A stretch of DNA of 64,000 nt from Heterocephalus glaber (lineage: Eukaryota > Chordata > Mammalia > Rodentia > Bathyergidae): NCBI RefSeq assembly GCF_000247695.1, contig NW_004624732.1:44008688-44072687 (forward strand), given 5' to 3'. The position numbers and the translations under genes are program-made. Positions 58,478 through 64,000 of the stretch are shown in pieces. The stretch's first letter is position 1; every line of letters starts with the position of its first letter. The notes beneath the pieces are model-generated. The model was not told where the DNA came from and did no database searches. It saw only the letters and a list, made by a program, of their open reading frames with translations.

Positions 58478-58550
58478 TGAGAGATAGTATGTAGAGTACT
58501 TGCTTAGCACGGGAAGAGCTCTCGTTTTAATCCCTAGTGCAACCAATAAA
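58478..58550 (+). mobile_element. Degenerate ID-type SINE (sense)
   Basis: The diverged ID order 'atgtagagtacttgcttagc' ... 'gttttaatccctagtgcaac' ends in an AAATA-rich tail. The ORF1-bearing L1 begins just after it. Confidence 0.5.
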
Positions 58551-58555
58551 TAAAT

Positions 58556-59735
58556 AAACGAGAGGTTCCACTGCTCCCAGCACAGAGGAAGGGGCTTCCA
58601 GGCCACGGTACTACTGCTCCCAGTGCAGACGAGGTGAGCTATACAGGGCCCAACAGCACACACACCCCTGCACCGCTGCCCCATCGAAATGAGAAGACAT
58701 GTAAACAAGTCTCTAAAACAGACTTCCAGATCACCTACAGCAACCCCAAAGGGAAATGAGATGGAACACTCTGATACTCAACCACCTGGACTCCCTAAAC
58801 TGGCAACAAAAGAGGATCTGGAAAAAATGAAATCAGAAATAATTTCTCACTTAACAGCAGAGATTGTGCCCATAGTGCAAGACATGATTAATAAATCTAG
58901 AGAGGACATAGATAAAAAGACAGAGGAGCTGAGGAACATAATGGAATCCCAACGTAGGAAACAAATGGAATCCATAAAACAGATACAAATGGATTTCCAG
59001 GAGATTAAAAACTCCATTGAAAGCTTATGCAGCAGAATGAGCCTATGTAAGGACAGAATTTCAGATATAGAAGATAAGATTGCAATTAGTGACAAGGAAA
59101 AGAAAAATTTCTTTAAAATTGTAAGGAACCACGAGAAATCAATCAAATAGCTGCTAGACAATGCAAAGAATAACATAAGACTGATCAGAGTCAATGAAGA
59201 AACAGGAGAGAGTGCAGATGACAAAACAAAAAACAAAAAAACTGTTCACAGAAGTGATGGCAGAAAACTTACCAAGTAGGGGGAAAGAATTTGACATTCA
59301 GATAAATGAGGCATATAGGATTCCAAATAGCCTTGATCAAAAAAATTCTACACATAGGAATATAATAGTTAGGATTCCAGAAACACAACAGGAGAACAAA
59401 ATTCTACAAGCAGTCAGAGAAAAGAAACAAATCACATACAAAAGAAAGCCCATCAGAATCACAGCAGACTTCTCAACACAAACCCTCAAGGCAAGAAGAG
59501 CTTGGAGTGACATATTCCAAGCCCTAAAAGAAAACAGCCTCCAGCCCAGATTGATGTACCCTGCAAAACTATCTTTCAAAATGGATGGTGAAATAAGATA
59601 CTTTCATGACAAAAAGCACATTGAGAGAGGGCAGGGGAAGGGGGAAAAATAAGAACCAGAGAGTATGTAAAGGTGCAAATCTCCAATGATGAATGTCATT
59701 ATGTTGTCCACCTAAAATGTACCAATAAAAGGATA
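58556..59735 (+). mobile_element. L1 with ORF1 joined directly to the 3' tail (no ORF2)
   Basis: The order is: end of an L1 5' UTR (58,556-58,688, GC-richer, 'ccactgctcccagcacagag' repeated in part), an ORF1 relic (58,689-59,625), then at about 59,625 the conserved L1 3' end ('gagggcaggggaagggggaa', 'gatgaatgtcattatgttgt', 'aaaatgtaccaataaaagg'). The whole of ORF2 and the last part of ORF1 are absent. This resembles so-called half-L1 (HAL1) elements, which carry ORF1 only. A private deletion in one copy, or retrotransposition of an internally spliced L1 RNA, are alternatives. Confidence 0.8.
58689..59652 (+). pseudogene. L1 ORF1 (RNA-binding chaperone), broken
   Basis: The family product is the L1 ORF1 protein, a trimeric RNA-binding chaperone. 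The first frame (58,689-59,150) gives a polar N-terminus (MRRHVNKSLKQTSR) and a long coiled coil rich in E, K and I. It stops at a TAG at 59,148. The second frame (59,194-59,652) encodes the rest: FTEVMAENLPSRGKEFDIQ, RIPNSLDQKN and NIIVRIPE of the RRM-like domain, then REKKQITYKRKPIRITADFS and MYPAKLSF of the C-terminal domain. Frame is lost within an A-rich stretch at about 59,220-59,240. The last genuine residues are near HDKKHIE, after which tail sequence is read until a stop, so the C-terminal end is missing. One stop and one shift over ~900 bases indicate modest age. Confidence 0.85.
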
Positions 59736-59799
59736 TACAAAAACTTTAAAAAAATAAAACCAAGCAAGTTACTTGACCTCTCATTTATTTATTTTAAAA

Positions 59800-60080
59800 A
59801 TTAAGCATGTTATTAATAAGTAGAATATTGTTATTATTAATTTATATTTTAATACTGCCTGTAAGCACTCAATAAAAGTTTTCAACTCAACTTTGTTCTC
59901 TGCAAGAGAGTTAGGTAGGTTTAATCATTCACTTGAATTGTTTGTTGCGCTTGCAATTTCCCAGTACAATTTCTAGCTTCCATTTCTTCAGAGCTTTAGG
60001 AAATCTAAATAATATTCCTAAATGCATTCTATTTCAATATGAGTGGAAGACTTATTTTCCTCATGCACCTCTGAAATCCC
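59800..60080. other. AT-rich, no feature assigned
   Basis: Only a short MIR-like word, 'gttacttgacctctcattta', just before this interval (59,768-59,787). Confidence 0.35.
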
Positions 60081-60084
60081 TATA

Positions 60085-60275
60085 TATTCTATTTATAATT
60101 CCATAATATACCACATGTATGGACTTTTGTATTCATACCTCATCTTTATTCCCATATTTGACACTCTTTGAGGGTAAGGACTCTTTCTTTAATTCGTTTT
60201 TATAACTGTTTAGAACCTAACAGACTATCATATTTAACAGTCCATGGAATAAATAAAAATGTGCCCTCTTATAAA
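60085..60275 (+). mobile_element. L2 3' end relic (sense)
   Basis: 'ttgagggtaaggactctttc' followed by 'tttagaacctaacagactat' and 'ccatggaataaataaaaatg' matches the L2 terminal region. Confidence 0.5.
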
Positions 60276-60294
60276 TGGTAAAATTATTTTTCAG

Positions 60295-61100
60295 GGTATT
60301 CTGAAGAGTTTCTGTATGAATATCTGTTCACTAGTGCCATAATTGGAGCCATACATCTCAGTCTTCCAGAAAGAGACCAGCTTGGAAGAAGACTGACCAG
60401 TTTCCTTCACAAATCATGGCATGTGTCGGAGACGAGGCACAGAGAGCAAAAGCTCTCATATAAAACATTTTCTCAGGGTTGGAAATATCATGTGGATATT
60501 TCTTTAAAAATAAATAGAAAATTTGGAGTGGTATGTTGTCTTTGTTTTTAGCAAACTCGAGGTCCTAGCTGACTTCTGTTTGTTTATTTTCTCTGGGAAT
60601 TTAGTAGCTGTACTACACCCTAGGGTGTATCATTTCAGGACAATGACTCAGAAAGCAGTGCAGATGCCATGACTTACCTAGTCCCTGAAAAATGCCTACC
60701 ATGCAGGAAATGAAATAAGGTTCTTGGACTCAGCAGAAATGGGGTGAGGCTAAAGAGGCTGCTTTGAATTTGTGGGCTTTCCCAGACTGCTTTGGAAACA
60801 TCTCATGCAAATCCAAACAGTATCTGGGTCACAGATAGCTTCTAATCAGTAATTTCTGAATATGCTTCTAGTCCTGTAGTATACTTAGTGGTAGTAGGCC
60901 TATTTGGAGAACTACAACAATCTAAATAATTTAGATAGGTTGATACCTTTCTACCAAGGAGAATCTTTTCTTTTTCCTAATTTTCTGCCATTCTTGGAAC
61001 CATTTCCAAGGCCCAACATTTTATTATTCTGAACAATAAATGAAATCCAGTTGTCTAGTGCTTCTATAGACAACTTAAATATGCACCATCTGTTGTTCCT
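60295..61100. other. No supported gene
   Basis: Contains an 84-codon stop-free frame (60,297-60,551) right after an acceptor-like 'attatttttcag', described among the findings. No other feature is seen. Confidence 0.35.
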
Positions 61101-61104
61101 GAAA

Positions 61105-61155
61105 ACATCTATATCTATATATCTCTGTGTATCTATCAATCTATCTATATATAGT
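61105..61155. repeat. Imperfect (TATC)n-type microsatellite
   Basis: Runs of 'tatctatatatctctgtgta' and 'tctatcaatctatctatata'. Confidence 0.75.
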
Positions 61156-61159
61156 CCAC

Positions 61160-62130
61160 CTTGTAAAGCAAGAAATAGCTTGGTATAAGCATGAATCTTA
61201 TCATTGTATTTGACAGAACATTTAGTCTGTAACTCACTTTAAAATCCTGTGAGATGGTATTTGGAAACTTTAGTCTTTTGGTTATAATACACCAAAAGTA
61301 CCTAGAATTCTATGGGACATAGACTGTCAGGAAATGTTGAGTGTATCATGTAGGGGGGAGAAGTGAACAAGTTTACAAGAAGACTTCAAAATGCAAATAG
61401 AAGATTTAAGAATATGCAAATTGGAGAAGGATTTGAGAATGAGGAAGAATTTGCGAATATAGAAATCAAGATGTAAAGCACATTTTTCATATTTACTCTG
61501 ACCTCTTGGCTTGTATAATATTCTGAAAACAGAGCTGTTAAGCTTCTGCCATGACAGAATTTTTGGGGGGAAATCCCATAGATGACCACAGGCTAAAAAT
61601 GCACAGCTAAGAGGGGGGTTTCCAAATGAGTTGGCTTTTGTCCAAGGCCACAGTTATTCATTCAATGTGCCCCCTATAGTAGAAGCTTGTGCTGGTCTAG
61701 GATCATCACTTTTGCCTAGATAATGGGAGTTGGTACTGGGAATCCTCAGGAAAGGAAATGAACTGTGAACACATGAACTTTACTTACGTTCAAGGACCTC
61801 CACATATAGTTGAAGATTATCAGCCCTGACTGAATTTGAGGCTAAATGTTATAAACCATCACAAACAAATGATGACAATATTGTCATGCAATACAGTTTT
61901 GTATCTTTTCCTAATTTGTGATGAAGGCAACCATCTCTAGGCAGTTTTATATAAGCAACACACATACATAAAATTAAAAAAAAGAAAAGCACTTCAGACT
62001 GTACATTGTGGGATTTTGACACTAAGTACTTTACTGACATTTCAGTTCTCATCATTACATTCCAGATAGAATTTAAAATGTTTTATCCAGCACCAAGGAA
62101 CGACAGTGGAACGAGAATGGAGTTCGGAGT
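61160..62130. other. No gene or clear repeat seen
   Basis: AT-rich; small open frames without motifs. Confidence 0.4.
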
Positions 62131-62134
62131 TTCA

Positions 62135-62425
62135 TAGACTTGACCTGGACAAATCATTTAATCTTTTTGGGTCTCCATTCTCTTGTCTTCAAAGTAAAAA
62201 TGGAGAGTAACACTTTTCTCTTTCAGTTTATAAGACTGATTATTTAGGTTAGCAAACTGGACTATACCTTTGGGACACACAATATACAACGTATTCATAT
62301 CTCCATTGCTTGGCAAAAAGTACACATTTAATAAGTGGTTTTTGAATGAATGAATGGTATATGGAAATATTGTAGTAAGTATAGGTTTGGCTTCATAAAT
62401 GTAAATGCTCAATAAATGTTAATTT
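62135..62425 (+). mobile_element. MIR SINE relic (sense)
   Basis: 'cttgacctggacaaatcatt', 'taatctttttgggtctccat' and an ending 'aaatgctcaataaatgttaa' follow MIR order, with an expanded middle. Confidence 0.6.
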
Positions 62426-62429
62426 CCTC

Positions 62430-64000
62430 TGCCTAAAGTAGCAGTGAGGTAATCCGCAGAATTTATCCTGAGGCATTAAAAGCTACTTTCCTCCACTCCA
62501 GGACTTGAATTTTGGCCTAGATAAGGATTAGGGGAGATACATTGCCAAATTTGGGATTATCATTTGTCTATTTTCAAAAGAGGAATATGGAAGGGACATG
62601 TAGAGAAGAAAGAATCAGATCAAGACAAAATACTTCACATGGATGAAGTGTCATTTTTCTTTGCTGAATTCTGTACTTTAGTAATAGGCACAAAAGTGAA
62701 TATAATTGCATCTTCCTTTTGATGCCTGATATTTTGGAGAATTTGTTCAATGTAAACATACCTTAAAATATTCTTCTGAATTAAACTGTTATTTGCCCTA
62801 TTTTCATGTACAAATTCTGAGTACTTGTTAAATTGAAGTCACATACATATCATTCAATATTCTAGCAACTTGTAAGTGATGTAATTTAAAAATTATTTAA
62901 TGGTTATTTCCATATGTGATCATTTCATTAATTATATTGTAAATAATGAACTTTTTGTTGTGAGTTGTAAAAGATTATTATAACTTAAACTATGTATTTT
63001 TATTTTCTGGACAAAAGAATCACTTACATAAAAATAACATTTCCAATGTATATCAAGAACCACTTTGAATATCTACTTATAAATTATCAAAAATAAGAGC
63101 ACAAAATGTAGCATATACATGACATAAGAGGAAATGAATGCATAAATTGAATTTCATTTGAAGAAAGTTTCTTTTCAAATAATCAGCACAGGAAAGGTTG
63201 AGATAATGTCATTTTCCTGAAGTTACTTTTTCATTCTTGAAGACAGACTTTGTGTTAGCAATCTTAGAGTTTGCTTTTTAGCAAGTCAAGAAGTCACTGG
63301 AGTATTCATAAATCTTTATATGTGATGGAAATTTGAGTTAATTGGCATTATGAATTCTTGAAGTGATAACTCAGGACTGGCATTGATGTGTATGACTTTT
63401 TCAAGACAGACAAGCTAGGACTGTAAGAATAACTTGTATACCTAAGATAGATAGTTTTGTGCTCTGACTACAATATTCAAATGTTACTGAATTCACAGAA
63501 TCAACCTAAGTGGGGAATGTAAGAGGACTGCAGGTGGAAATGGGTAACCTACAAGACCATTAAATCTAAAAAAAACACAAAAAACCATCAATTATTTTGA
63601 CAGTGATGGTGATAAAGAGCTAATGTATTTTTCCAAATAATAGGAGATATCTTTTCTTTATGAGCTATCTTTTCTTTATGAATAGTAAAATACAAAATGA
63701 GTTGTCAGTTCATTTTCTTTAAGCCTTGGTTTCATAGATTTTTAAAATTCAGAATTTAGAAAAATTAATCAGGAGGTAGACATACATTCTGATATGAGAA
63801 GGGGAGATAAGTGTCTTTATTTTACCTAATGGATTTTACCTTGCTCCAAAGAAGTGGCTGCATGTGACCTAATGGGTCAAGACCCAAAACTCTGGATCTG
63901 GAATTTCATCTATTATTCTATGGTTTGTATTTGAAAATGGTGGATTTTTTCTTTTGCATGTGCTTTATGCTTATGAACGTTGAATTGGTGACTTCACCCA
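62430..64000. other. No gene or clear repeat seen
   Basis: Very AT-rich to the window edge. A short tandem duplication, 'atcttttctttatgagct', recurs at about 63,650-63,680. No exon or RNA gene is evident. Confidence 0.4.

Overview
The window reads as non-coding nuclear DNA of a mammal, almost certainly a rodent. It is AT-rich and packed with interspersed repeats, with one short GC-rich CpG island. The rodent call rests on three kinds of repeat seen directly: 7SL-derived B1 elements, ID-type tRNA-derived SINEs, and composite B1+ID elements (a B1 body joined to an ID-like tail), alongside mammal-wide L2, MIR, MaLR and hAT relics. The composite SINEs point away from mouse and rat and toward a squirrel-, beaver- or kangaroo-rat-like lineage. 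The species cannot be fixed from the sequence alone. There are no bacterial-type genes, operons or CRISPR arrays.

Layout. About 1-35,040 is repeat-rich DNA inferred to be intron 1 of a gene on the minus strand. About 35,040-36,440 is the CpG island holding that gene's promoter and first coding exon (start codon at 35,878, splice donor after 35,789, 30 codons, intron phase 0). I do not recognise the encoded N-terminus and give no symbol. About 36,440-64,000 is repeat-rich flank with no gene I can support. L1 copies of several ages occur throughout. The youngest share one 3' tail (purine-rich tract, then a conserved end closing on AATAAA). Some keep the C-terminus of ORF2 (9,904-10,180; 22,850-23,330; 53,560-53,970 antisense), and one (58,556-59,735) keeps ORF1 joined directly to the 3' tail with ORF2 missing.

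A young ID-like tRNA SINE family has 11 copies, most with clear target-site duplications (TSDs). All six copies left of the CpG island lie on the plus strand and all five to its right lie on the minus strand, so every copy points toward the island. Other points worth a second look are a fold-back B1 inserted as one unit, a mariner transposase relic split by a SINE with a 16-base TSD, a roughly 165-base sequence present twice in the window, and an inverted pair of L1 tails around 9.8 and 10.4 kb.

I found no convincing new multi-gene system. The most unusual items are the ORF2-less L1 and the SINE orientation pattern. Family names are from memory of consensus sequences and were not checked against a repeat library.
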